DNA from: Rhodococcus ruber NBRC 15591 | GTDB taxonomy: Bacteria; Actinomycetota; Actinomycetes; Mycobacteriales; Mycobacteriaceae | DNA length: 44,279 bases | Direction: 5' to 3' | NCBI RefSeq assembly: GCF_001894945.1 | Contig: NZ_BCXE01000015.1 | Span: 1-44,279 of the forward strand | Part shown: positions 7,390 through 15,106 of the stretch, piece after piece | How positions within the stretch are numbered: position 1 is the first letter of the stretch | Layout of the letters: each line of letters starts with the position of its first letter | The notes under the pieces: generated by a model | Database searches by the model: none | What the model was told of the DNA's origin: nothing | Seen by the model: only the letters and a program-made list of their open reading frames with translations | Position numbers and translations under genes: made by a program

Positions 7390-7410
7390 ATGTCCGGAGA
7401 TATTCGTCAA
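7382..7410 (-). promoter_or_regulatory. Minus-arm mer promoter (-35 TTGACG, -10 TACTAT)
   Basis: Read on the minus strand, TTGACG (7405-7410) and TACTAT (7382-7387) are exactly 17 bases apart, close to the vegetative sigma consensus. The start would be near 7375, ahead of the ArsR gene. Its -35 lies inside the palindrome at 7401-7418. Confidence 0.7.
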
Positions 7411-7418
7411 CGCGAATA
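7401..7418. promoter_or_regulatory. Palindromic operator TATTCG-N6-CGAATA
   Basis: Perfect 6-bp inverted arms around TCAACG. It covers the -35 of the minus promoter and lies just downstream of the plus start point, so one bound repressor could block both. A further CTATTCG half-site occurs at 7366-7372, matching CGAATAG at 7413-7419. It is the probable site of the ArsR-type regulator. Confidence 0.65.
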
Positions 7419-7463
7419 GCAACCTGTTCCGTGACCGGAGTCCCCCAGCAAGGAGAACCCGCC

Positions 7464-8903
7464 GTGACCACGACATCCCCGCGCGCCGATCTGGCGATCA
7501 TCGGTTCCGGTTCGGCGGCGTTCGCCGCCGCCATCGCCGCGGTCAACCTCGGCAAACGGGTGGTGATGGTCGAGCGCGCCGCGATCGGCGGCACCTGCGT
7601 GAACGTGGGCTGCGTGCCGTCGAAGGCGCTGCTGGCCGCCGCGGAGGCCCGGCACACCGCGGCGAGCGCCGACCGGTTCCCGGGGCTGGCGGCGACCGGG
7701 GCACCGGTGGACTTCGCCGAGCTGATCGCGGGCAAGAACGCGCTGGTCGACCGGCTTCGCGGCGAGAAGTACCTCGACCTGGCCGCCGACTACGGCTGGG
7801 AGATCGTCTCGGGAACCGCCGTCTTCACCGGTACCACCGACGCACCGGTGCTGCGGGTCGAGCAGGGGGCCGATGGCCCGCGGGTGATCGACGCCGATCA
7901 GTACCTGATCGCGACCGGCGCCGCGCCGTGGGCGCCGCCGACCGACGGGCTCGCCGAGGCGGGGTATCTGACCTCGACCACCGCGATGGAGCTCGACGTC
8001 CTGCCGGGGTCGCTGATCGTGGTGGGCGGCAACGCCATCGGTCTCGAACAGGCACAGTTGTTCGCCCGGCTCGGCACCCGGGTCACGGTGATCGAGGCCC
8101 TGGATCGGCTGGCGCCGTTCGAGGAACCCGAGATCTCCCGGGCCATCGCGCAGGTGTTCGCCGACGAAGCCATCACCGTGCTCACCGGCGCCACCCTCGA
8201 CAAGGCACTGGCCGAGGGCGGCGAGAAACTCGTCACCGTCCGCACCGCCGACGGGGCCACCACCGAACTGCGGGCCGCCCAGCTGCTCATCGCCACCGGC
8301 CGCCGCCCCGACACCCCCGGATTGAATCTGGCGGCGGTCGGGGTACGCACCGACGACCGCGGCGCCGTCGTCGTCGACGCCCACCAGCGCAGCAGCAACC
8401 CGCGGATCTGGGCCGCGGGCGACGTGGCCGGCGGCCCCCAATTCGTGTACGTCGCGGCGGCGCAGGGCACACTCGCCGCCGGCAACGCCCTCGGGCACGC
8501 CGGCCGCACCCTGGACTACACGGCGCTGCCGCGGGTGACATTCACCAGCCCGGCCATCGCCGCGGTCGGCCACACCGACAGCCAAGCCGCCGCAGCCGGA
8601 TTACGGACCGAGTCGCGGCTGCTCACCGGTGCGAACGTGCCGCGTGCCCTGGTCAACCGGGACACCCGTGGTGTGGTCAAACTCGTCGCCGAGGCCGGGA
8701 CCGGGCGGGTGCTAGGCGTGCACGCCGTCGCCGAGGGTGCCGGGGATCTGATCACCGCCGCCGGGTACGCGATCACCGCGGGCATGACCGTCGACCAGCT
8801 CGCCCGCACCTGGGCGCCGTATCTGACCATGGCCGAAGCGCTGAAACTCACCGCCCAAACCTTCACCGCCGATGTCGCCAAGCTGTCCTGCTGCGCGGGC
8901 TGA
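7464..8903 (+). CDS. merA: Mercuric reductase
   Basis: 479 aa. NADPH-dependent reduction of Hg(II) to volatile Hg(0) in the cytoplasm. The FAD-binding motif GSGSAA starts near residue 14. The active-site pair is C45-x4-C50 (GGTCVNVGC), followed by VVGGNAIGLEQAQ for NADPH and WAAGDVAGG for FAD. The protein ends LSCCAG, with C476-C477 as the C-terminal pair that delivers Hg(II) to the active site; this pair is diagnostic for MerA. There is no N-terminal NmerA metal-binding domain, as in many actinobacterial forms. The GTG start has AAGGAGA at 7450-7455. It is first gene of the plus arm, 18 bases before the MerR-family gene. Confidence 0.96.
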   Translation: MTTTSPRADLAIIGSGSAAFAAAIAAVNLGKRVVMVERAAIGGTCVNVGCVPSKALLAAAEARHTAASADRFPGLAATGAPVDFAELIAGKNALVDRLRGEKYLDLAADYGWEIVSGTAVFTGTTDAPVLRVEQGADGPRVIDADQYLIATGAAPWAPPTDGLAEAGYLTSTTAMELDVLPGSLIVVGGNAIGLEQAQLFARLGTRVTVIEALDRLAPFEEPEISRAIAQVFADEAITVLTGATLDKALAEGGEKLVTVRTADGATTELRAAQLLIATGRRPDTPGLNLAAVGVRTDDRGAVVVDAHQRSSNPRIWAAGDVAGGPQFVYVAAAQGTLAAGNALGHAGRTLDYTALPRVTFTSPAIAAVGHTDSQAAAAGLRTESRLLTGANVPRALVNRDTRGVVKLVAEAGTGRVLGVHAVAEGAGDLITAAGYAITAGMTVDQLARTWAPYLTMAEALKLTAQTFTADVAKLSCCAG

Positions 8904-8921
8904 GGACCGGATCGAGCCGTC

Positions 8922-9365
8922 ATGAACACACCGGTGATGACCATCGGAGACCTGGCCCGCCGCACCGGAGTGCCGGCGAAAGTACTACGCCGCCACCACG
9001 ACCTGGGCCTGATCTACAGCCTCGGCCGCAGCCGGGCCGGATACCGGCTCTTCGACGAACACGCGCTGTGGTGCGTCGAGGTCATCGCCACCCTGCGCGG
9101 CCTCGGCCTCACGGAGGCCGAAATCCGTCAGCTCGCCGCCACCTGCGACGACAGCGCCCGGCCGGTCGGACCGCAGCTGGCCGAACTACTGGCCCGCTCC
9201 CGGACCCGGATCGAGGACCGCATCCGCGACCTCGACGAGCAGCGCCGCCGCATCGACGAGTTCGAACACCACCACCACGACGCGTTGACCCGGGCGACCA
9301 GCCACGACCGAGCCGCCGCCCCGCCGTGGGTGCCGGATCCGAGGACATGCGGCTGCGGCGCTTGA
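8922..9365 (+). CDS. MerR-family regulator with unusual His/Cys motifs
   Basis: 147 aa. The N-terminal winged helix is clear (MTIGDLARRTGVPAKVLRRH, then GYRLFDE) and a long coiled helix (residues 85-115) would form the dimer. The cysteines do not match the MerR mercury site (C82, C117, C126 in Tn501). Here they are C51, C75 and a C-terminal C143-x-C145 (RTCGCGA), and four consecutive histidines occupy 116-119, near where MerR has its metal loop. The ATG at 8937 is an alternative start. It lies between merA and merB, so it may tune merB or the plus arm; sensing of mercury or another metal is not established. Confidence 0.8.
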   Translation: MNTPVMTIGDLARRTGVPAKVLRRHHDLGLIYSLGRSRAGYRLFDEHALWCVEVIATLRGLGLTEAEIRQLAATCDDSARPVGPQLAELLARSRTRIEDRIRDLDEQRRRIDEFEHHHHDALTRATSHDRAAAPPWVPDPRTCGCGA

Positions 9366-9436
9366 CCTTCCCTGCGGTGGCAAGCCCGACACTCGATCCC
9401 ACACCCGTGACTACACGCTCCGAGGGGACACCAGCG

Positions 9437-10081
9437 ATGACGACCAACCCGTTCGCCACCACCATCGTCGACACACTGTTCGACTCCACCGCCAATACGG
9501 GAACGAACCTGATGGGCACCGCGATGCGGCTGCTCGCGGCCGGTGAACCGATCACCATCGAACAGCTCGCTACCGCCGCCGGCGCCAGCGTCGCCGACGT
9601 CGAGAACGCGCCCGCCGCCGCGGACATCGAATACGACGACCGGCACCGCATCCTCGGCTGGGGCCTGACCCTCAATCCCACCCCGCACCGGTTCACCGTC
9701 GACGGCCACCAGCTCTACACCTGGTGCGCCGCCGACACCCTGCTGTTCCCCGCCATCATCGGTCGCCCCGCCACCGTCGAATCCACCTGCGCCGCAACCG
9801 GAACCACCATCCGACTGTCCGTTGACCCGGCCTCCGGGGTCAGCGGCCTCGACCCGGCCACCGCGGTCATCTCTGTACCCGGCCCCGACGAACTCGACCC
9901 GACCCGGGTCCGCGTCACCACCTGCAACCCCGGCCGCTACTTCGCCACCGCCGTGGCGGCCGCCGACTGGCAGAGCCGGCACCCCACCGGGCTCGTGCTG
10001 CCCGTCGCCGACGCCTACGCCCAGCTGCGCCCGATCAGCGACCGCGTCCTCACCGCCACCGAACCACCACGCTGTCGCTGA
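9437..10081 (+). CDS. merB: Organomercurial (alkylmercury) lyase
   Basis: 214 aa, normal MerB length. It cleaves the carbon-mercury bond of organomercurials, giving Hg(II) for MerA. Catalytic residues align well with E. coli MerB: C97 and D100 in LYTWCAADTLLFP (C96/D99), C118 (C117), and C163 in RVTTCNPGRYF (C159). The N-terminal region (residues 20-60) has the winged-helix-like fold of the family (ITIEQLATAAGAS). The ATG follows GAGGGG with a slightly long gap. It lies 71 bases after the MerR-family gene and is the last plus-strand cargo gene, convergent with the transposase. The element should therefore give broad-spectrum mercury resistance. Confidence 0.93.
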   Translation: MTTNPFATTIVDTLFDSTANTGTNLMGTAMRLLAAGEPITIEQLATAAGASVADVENAPAAADIEYDDRHRILGWGLTLNPTPHRFTVDGHQLYTWCAADTLLFPAIIGRPATVESTCAATGTTIRLSVDPASGVSGLDPATAVISVPGPDELDPTRVRVTTCNPGRYFATAVAAADWQSRHPTGLVLPVADAYAQLRPISDRVLTATEPPRCR

Positions 10082-10149
10082 CCCAACCCAGGCCACCGAT
10101 GTGCCCAGCTACGCCCCAGCACCCTCTCCCGGAAGGTGGTAGCCGGCGG

Positions 10150-13100
10150 TCAGAAGAGGGTGTCGCGGACCCGCAGCGGCCGGTACCCGGTGGGGCCGAG
10201 CTGGGCCAGTTCGGCGTCGATGTCGACCTCGATGGCGCCGAAGAAGTTGATGTTCTCGCTGTGCGCCGGAGAAATGTGCGCCAGCACCTCGTCATCGATG
10301 CGCCGCCCGGCCCGCCGCATCTGTTCGGTCGCCAGACCGTAATACTCCGTGGTCCAGGCGATGACGGCGTTGGTCGCCAACGTGAGGCACCATGCCTGTT
10401 CGGTCTGTCCCTCCAGGTGCCTCGCGCGCACGGTTCCTTCATGCGCGTAGAGCAGGTCGCGGCGGAGCGCGTGCAGGGATTCGCCCTTGTTGAGCTGGCG
10501 GGAGATCTTGCGTCGATAGCCCGGGTCGGACAGATACCGGGCGGCGTAGATCGTGCGCCGCAGCGCCCCGTACTCCTTGAGCGCCGCCGCGAGGGCGTTC
10601 TGCCGGCCCGACGCCGACAGCTTGCCGACCAGCAGCGACGCGGTGGCGTGCCCGAACTTCAGCGACCCGGCCAGCCGGAGCAGGTCGTCGTAGTGCTCGG
10701 CGATCAGATCGAGATTGCACCGCCGGGTCAAAAGCGGGCCCGCGTGCGGGAACGCGGACTCGACCTGGGCTCGCGGCGCCGCCCGGTACAGGGTGATCCG
10801 GCCCAGGTCCCGGATGCGGGGCGAGAACTGCAACCCGAGCAGGTCGAACAGCCCGAAGTTCACCAGGGTGACGCCGTGCGTGTCGGTCGCATGCTCGGTG
10901 ATCGGCAGATCCGTTGCATTGCCGAGGATTTCGTCCAGCACGTAGTGAGCTTCACGTCTCGTCGCGACGATGACCTTCGTGCCGTAGGTGGCGTGCTGAT
11001 CGGTGACATGGGTATACGTGCTCAGTCCTTCGTTCGCGAAATAGCGGCTCAACGCTCTGGCAGTGACCGATTTGCCACGGGTCGGGAACCGCTGCCCATC
11101 ACTGGAGGACAGGGTGCCGGCCCCGAAAATCGGGGTCAGCGGCAGGCGTTGGTGGTAGTCGATGATCGTCAGGTTCGCCGCCCGCAGCGTCTCCTCCCGC
11201 ACATACCACTCCGAAGTCCAGGCCAGGATGTCGTAGGAGATGCCGGAGGCCTCCGCCATACGGGTGAGACCCAGGTTGGTGGAGTAGGCCAGCAGCACCG
11301 CGATGAGGTTGCGCTTCAACTCCGGGGTGCGGGACTGCTTACCGCCGGCGTGGGTGAAGCAGTCCAGGTAGCCGGTGCGTTTGTCCAGCTCGATCAACAG
11401 CGACACGATCGGCGCGAACGGCAGCATCTCCGTCAACTCCTGCTTCAACGCCACCGCTTCGGCCGGAACGTCTTCTGCCGACAGCGGCGAGACCACCAGG
11501 TCACCGGCCTCATCGAGACGGACCGGGCCGTCGCCGTCGGCGAGCACCTTCTCCAACTCGCTCATAGCGTCGTGCAGCTCGTCGGTGGCGGTCGCCAGGG
11601 CGCGGGCCGGATCAGCGGACTTGCCGACCAGGCGGCAGAACTCGTCACGCTGCGGCTCCCACGCCTGCGGGGTCAGCAGGTAAGCGGCCGGGTCGGCGTA
11701 GCGGCGCGACCCCGGCACGAACACGTCGCCGCTGCGCAACCCGTCCCGCAGCCCCAGCAGCACGCACAGCTCCCAGTAGTGCCGATAGGCGGTGGTGTTG
11801 CCGGCTTTGCGGGCCTCGTCGAGGTAGCCGCGCCACTTCGTCGGCACGAACCCCGTCGGCGCGTCGTCGGGCACCTTGCGGGTACCGGTCGCATTCAGCT
11901 CCCGCAGCATGTGCACCCCGATCAGCAGCTCGATCGCCGCGGTGCCGCCGGCGAACCGGACTGTCGACAGCACCTGCGGGGTGAACTGCCGCAGATAGGA
12001 GTACGAGCTGTCCAGAGCGGCCAGGTGCCCGTGATCGCGCGGCAGCCGAGGTTTGGCCTGCGCGACCGCGGCCCGCAACCGCTCCCATCCGATCCGATCG
12101 CCCCGGATCAGGCCGCCGATCTCCTCGTCAGGGATCTGCGTGTCGGTGATGATGGCCAGCAAGTCGTCGAGCAACCCCTGCCGATCCTCTCCGGCCTTAC
12201 CGCGCTCGGCGAGCTCGTCGCGCATCCGGCGTTCGGCTTTGCTCAACCTGGCCGAGATCGCCTGATCGAACAGCTGCACCACCTCGTCGAGCACATCGGT
12301 GGCCGACTGAGCCAACACCGTGAGCAGGATCGGGTAGCGGCGTTGCGGATCCCGGCGTTCCAAGGCTTGGCCCGTCAAGCGTCGGCCCACAGTCGCCAGG
12401 AACCGCCGCCGCTCCGCCGGCAGCACCGACATATCCAGCTCATCCGCGCCCAGGTTGCGCAGGAACACCAGCTTCTCGACCTCGGCCTTCACCGCGGTCG
12501 CCGACGCCTCCACCGGGCCGGTCGACAACCACCGCAACCGCGACATCCCGATAGACGGGTCGGCGACCAGCAACGCATCCAGTTCCTTACACCGCTGCGG
12601 CGTGAACTCGCGCGCCAACCGGTCATAGGTCTCCCGCTGCGCCTGCGTGCGAGCATGCGCGACCCGGCGGACCACCGTGTCCGGGCCCGGCCGGATCACC
12701 CGCGCCGAGATCAGGTACTCACACGCCAGCCGGAACAACAGCGTCGGCGAATCGTGCTCCATCGCCCGCGCCAGAAGGAACTCATCCAGCTCCTTCAACT
12801 CCATCGACCCGGCAGGCCGCCACCCCAGATACTGGGCCACCAGCCGCACATGCTCGGTCCGCGTCTGCGCCCGCTTGCCATACGAACGAAGCTGCACCGC
12901 ATCGACATTCAGCTGATCCGCCAACCGGGCCACCGCCACCGGCGGCGCCGACGACACCTTGTCCGGCACGAACCCCAGCCACGGCAAGGTGCACAACGCC
13001 ACCGCCAGGCCCAGACGGACCGCAGGGCCCCTGCCCTGCGGAGCAACGAACGCCAGATCCGCCGGGGTCAGCGTGAAGTACCGGAACAACTCCTCACGAC

Positions 13101-13161
13101 TGATCTCCGGGAACTCCCGCAGGCGCTGCAACTCCTCGTCCGCGAATACCCGCGTCGCCAC
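10150..13161 (-). CDS. tnpA: Tn3-family transposase
   Basis: 1003 aa, full family length. The N-terminal third carries the DUF4158-type DNA-binding region (RVFADEELQRLREFPEISRE). The C-terminal DDE catalytic triad can be placed at D688 (SSSDGQRF), D760 (ATDTHG) and E894 (NKGESLHALRR), nearly the same as D689, D765 and E895 of Tn3. It catalyses replicative transposition, giving a cointegrate and a 5-bp target duplication. The GTG start is preceded by GGAGG eleven bases upstream. The gene begins 95 bases inside the right inverted repeat and reads inward. No frameshift or stop is seen, so it is probably functional. Confidence 0.96.
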   Translation of the reverse strand: MATRVFADEELQRLREFPEISREELFRYFTLTPADLAFVAPQGRGPAVRLGLAVALCTLPWLGFVPDKVSSAPPVAVARLADQLNVDAVQLRSYGKRAQTRTEHVRLVAQYLGWRPAGSMELKELDEFLLARAMEHDSPTLLFRLACEYLISARVIRPGPDTVVRRVAHARTQAQRETYDRLAREFTPQRCKELDALLVADPSIGMSRLRWLSTGPVEASATAVKAEVEKLVFLRNLGADELDMSVLPAERRRFLATVGRRLTGQALERRDPQRRYPILLTVLAQSATDVLDEVVQLFDQAISARLSKAERRMRDELAERGKAGEDRQGLLDDLLAIITDTQIPDEEIGGLIRGDRIGWERLRAAVAQAKPRLPRDHGHLAALDSSYSYLRQFTPQVLSTVRFAGGTAAIELLIGVHMLRELNATGTRKVPDDAPTGFVPTKWRGYLDEARKAGNTTAYRHYWELCVLLGLRDGLRSGDVFVPGSRRYADPAAYLLTPQAWEPQRDEFCRLVGKSADPARALATATDELHDAMSELEKVLADGDGPVRLDEAGDLVVSPLSAEDVPAEAVALKQELTEMLPFAPIVSLLIELDKRTGYLDCFTHAGGKQSRTPELKRNLIAVLLAYSTNLGLTRMAEASGISYDILAWTSEWYVREETLRAANLTIIDYHQRLPLTPIFGAGTLSSSDGQRFPTRGKSVTARALSRYFANEGLSTYTHVTDQHATYGTKVIVATRREAHYVLDEILGNATDLPITEHATDTHGVTLVNFGLFDLLGLQFSPRIRDLGRITLYRAAPRAQVESAFPHAGPLLTRRCNLDLIAEHYDDLLRLAGSLKFGHATASLLVGKLSASGRQNALAAALKEYGALRRTIYAARYLSDPGYRRKISRQLNKGESLHALRRDLLYAHEGTVRARHLEGQTEQAWCLTLATNAVIAWTTEYYGLATEQMRRAGRRIDDEVLAHISPAHSENINFFGAIEVDIDAELAQLGPTGYRPLRVRDTLF

Positions 13162-13255
13162 GAACCCCAGCCTCCAAAACGCCGACCAACCTCATCGGCA
13201 GCCAAGCCAAGCACCAACCACCCCGGCCCGCAGCCCGAACCGAGAAATCACCGCC

Positions 13256-13309
13256 GACCAGGCGCTACGCGAACCTCGTTGTTTTTTGCGCCATTACTAC
13301 CGGGACCCC
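13256..13309 (-). repeat. Right terminal inverted repeat (54 bp)
   Basis: Reverse complement of 2718-2771 with one mismatch; its outer end is CCCC at 13306-13309. It lies upstream of the transposase, so transposase binding here could affect tnpA transcription. Confidence 0.95.
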
Positions 13310-13314
13310 GGTTC
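13310..13314. repeat. Target-site duplication GGTTC, right copy
   Basis: Directly follows the right inverted repeat and is identical to 2713-2717. It restores the DUF2784 reading frame when the element and one copy are removed. Confidence 0.93.
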
Positions 13315-13548
13315 GCCACCGTCCTCGCCGGGTTCGACTGCCCGCTGACCGATCTGGAGAACTGGGCGCGCCGCCGCGCTGGGATCGAGGGCCTGCCGCC
13401 GAGCGGGTTCATCGACCACTACCTGACCGGGGTGATCTACCCGGACTCGGCGGTGGGACTCGTGCGGGCCGCGGTGGCGGTGACGATCGTCGTGTCCTGG
13501 TTCGGGTGGTGGCTGCGGCGCCGTCGTGTGAGCCGCGTCGCATCCTGA
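13315..13548 (+). pseudogene. DUF2784 protein gene, 3' fragment (split by transposon)
   Basis: Encodes the remaining 77 residues, including the family's most conserved region (CPLTDLENWARRRAG, then GFIDHYL and a final hydrophobic helix ending in a basic tail). It has no start of its own in frame close to the junction and no promoter other than what the element may provide. In-frame continuity with 2580-2717 after removal of the insertion shows that the two parts were one gene. Confidence 0.9.
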
Positions 13549-13560
13549 CTTACCCGGCAG

Positions 13561-13566
13561 TAGGGT
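13561..13566 (+). promoter_or_regulatory. -10 element TAGGGT, leaderless start of enoyl reductase gene
   Basis: TAGGGT ends seven bases before the ATG at 13574, and there is no clear Shine-Dalgarno. The spacing fits a transcript starting at the start codon. Confidence 0.45.
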
Positions 13567-13573
13567 GTGGCGC

Positions 13574-14818
13574 ATGACTGCCTCCCGCGATCTCGACATC
13601 GTCGTCTACGGCGCCACCGGCTTCGTCGGCCGGATCACCGCCGCCTACCTCGCCGAACACGCCCCCGAAGGGGTGCGCATCGCCCTCGCCGGCCGCTCCC
13701 GCACCCGTCTCGACCGCATCCGCGCCGAGCTCGGGCCCGCCGCGCGGGATTGGCCGGTACTCGAGGCAGACGCCGGCGACCCGCAGTCGCTGGCCGCGCT
13801 CGCCGCCCGCACCCGCGTGGTGGTCACCACGGTCGGCCCCTACGCCAAGTACGGGCTGCCGCTGGTGCAGGCCTGCGCCGAGGCGGGCACCGACTACGTC
13901 GACCTCACCGGCGAGGTGTTGTTCCACCGCGAGAGCATCGACCGGTTCGACGACCTGGCGCGCCGCACCGGCGCCCGCATCGTGCACTCCTGCGGATTCG
14001 ACTCGATCCCCTCCGATCTCGGCGTGCACGCGCTGCACCGGGCCGTGCAGGCCGACGACGCCGGCGATCTCACCGACACGACGCTGGTGGTGCGGGCGAT
14101 GCGGGGCGGCGTCAGCGGCGGCACGATCGACTCGATGCGCACCCAGGTGGACGTGGTGCGCCGGGACGCCGCGGCCCGCAAGGTCGCCCTCGCCCCCTAC
14201 TCGCTGTCGCCGGACCGGTCCCGCGAACCCGACCTCGGGCGCCAGAACGACCTGGCGACCGTCGACGGCCGATCCGTCGCGCCCGACCTGTCCGGCCGGC
14301 TCGCGCCGTTCTTCATGGGCCCCTACAACACCCGGGTGGTGCGCCGCAGCAACGCGCTCAGCGGCTGGGCGTACGGGCCGCACTTCCGCTACCGGGAGAC
14401 CATGAGCGTCGGTTCGTCGCGGCTGTCGCCGCTCGTGGCGACCGGTGTCGCCGCGGGCTTCGGCGCGCTGGTGGCGGGGCTGGCGTTTCCCCCGACCCGG
14501 TTCGTGCTCGACAAGCTGCTGCCCGCGCCCGGACAGGGCCCGTCCGAGTCTGCCCGCGAGCGCGGCTTCTTCACCATCGACCTCTACACCACGACGAGCA
14601 CCGGTGCCCGCTACCGCGCCCGCGTCGCCGCCCAGGGCGACCCCGGCTACAAGGCGACCGCGGTGATGCTCGGCGAATCGGCACTGTCGCTGGTCCTCGG
14701 CGGCGACCGCCTCCACGCCGGGGGCGGGGTGCTCACCCCCGCCACCGCCTTCGGGGACGTACTCACCGACCGGTTGCGCGCCGCCGGATTCGAGATCACG
14801 GCCCGGCGCCTGCCGTGA
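13574..14818 (+). CDS. Trans-acting enoyl reductase / saccharopine dehydrogenase-like protein
   Basis: 414 aa. The N-terminal Rossmann domain has DIVVYGATGFVGRITAAYL (GATGFVG) and an AGRSRTRLDRI strand-helix typical of NADP binding. Downstream regions GPYAKYGLPLVQACAEAGTDYVDLTGE and HSCGFDSIPSDLG are characteristic of the Rv2449c/Rv2953 group, one member of which acts as a trans-acting enoyl reductase in phthiocerol and glycolipid synthesis in mycobacteria. No polyketide synthase is next to it here, so the substrate is unknown; a lipid double-bond reduction is the best guess. It stands alone, with a hairpin immediately after the stop. Confidence 0.82.
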   Translation: MTASRDLDIVVYGATGFVGRITAAYLAEHAPEGVRIALAGRSRTRLDRIRAELGPAARDWPVLEADAGDPQSLAALAARTRVVVTTVGPYAKYGLPLVQACAEAGTDYVDLTGEVLFHRESIDRFDDLARRTGARIVHSCGFDSIPSDLGVHALHRAVQADDAGDLTDTTLVVRAMRGGVSGGTIDSMRTQVDVVRRDAAARKVALAPYSLSPDRSREPDLGRQNDLATVDGRSVAPDLSGRLAPFFMGPYNTRVVRRSNALSGWAYGPHFRYRETMSVGSSRLSPLVATGVAAGFGALVAGLAFPPTRFVLDKLLPAPGQGPSESARERGFFTIDLYTTTSTGARYRARVAAQGDPGYKATAVMLGESALSLVLGGDRLHAGGGVLTPATAFGDVLTDRLRAAGFEITARRLP

Positions 14819-14823
14819 CCGCC

Positions 14824-14872
14824 GCGGCGCCGTCGCGGGAGGCGGCGACACGCCGCCCGGCGACGGCGCCGC
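14824..14872. terminator. Nested hairpin terminator after enoyl reductase gene
   Basis: Perfect 13-bp outer arms (14824-14836 with 14860-14872) enclose a second 7-bp hairpin (14841-14847 with 14851-14857). It begins five bases after the stop codon and has no T-tract. It separates the enoyl reductase from the exporter transcription unit. Confidence 0.65.
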
Positions 14873-14945
14873 CGCGCGCGACCGGCTATGCTCGGACGGA
14901 TCGTCGCGAGAGCGGCGAACGGCAGACCTGGGAAGGGACACGAAC

Positions 14946-15047
14946 GTGCACACGACGAGCATCGCGGCGGCTCCGGCCACCCTGCTCGCGTTGATGGCGT
15001 TCTGGCCCACCCGACGGGGCGCGTGCTTCGACCAGGAGTGTTGCTGA
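14946..15047 (+). CDS. Cysteine-ending leader peptide (33 aa) upstream of TSUP exporter
   Basis: GTG start with a very good ribosome site (GGGAAGGGA, 14931-14939, seven bases upstream). It encodes 33 residues ending ACFDQECC before TGA, so three of the last seven codons are cysteine. The stop lies 59 bases before the ATG of a TauE/SafE sulfur-compound exporter, with a short hairpin (15048-15061) and a C/T-rich stretch between them. In mycobacteria, short ORFs ending in cysteine runs upstream of sulfur genes are known to control them by cysteine-dependent ribosome stalling. By analogy this is probably a regulatory uORF rather than a functional peptide. A -10-like TATGCT sits at 14887-14892. 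Confidence 0.65.
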   Translation: MHTTSIAAAPATLLALMAFWPTRRGACFDQECC

Positions 15048-15106
15048 GCGGCGTCCGCCGCCCTCTCCCCTCCCCGGTTCGCTCCTTCGTGGTCGGAGTC
15101 TTCTGC

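Larger units (their letters stand above)
2718..13309. mobile_element. Tn3-family mercury-resistance transposon (10,592 bp)
   Basis: Bounded by 54-bp inverted repeats starting GGGGTCCCGG and flanked by the 5-bp duplication GGTTC. It contains a full-length Tn3-type transposase at the right end reading inward, a tyrosine recombinase at the left end with an adjacent repeat-rich recombination site, and mer cargo between them. The cargo is an ArsR-type regulator, a MerF-like protein, a CxxC lipoprotein, a CcdA-like protein, a disulfide reductase, merA, a MerR-family gene and merB. All open reading frames are intact, so the element may still be mobile. A tyrosine recombinase replacing the serine resolvase recalls the Tn4430/TnpI branch of Tn3 elements. 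The element interrupts a DUF2784 gene. Confidence 0.95.
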
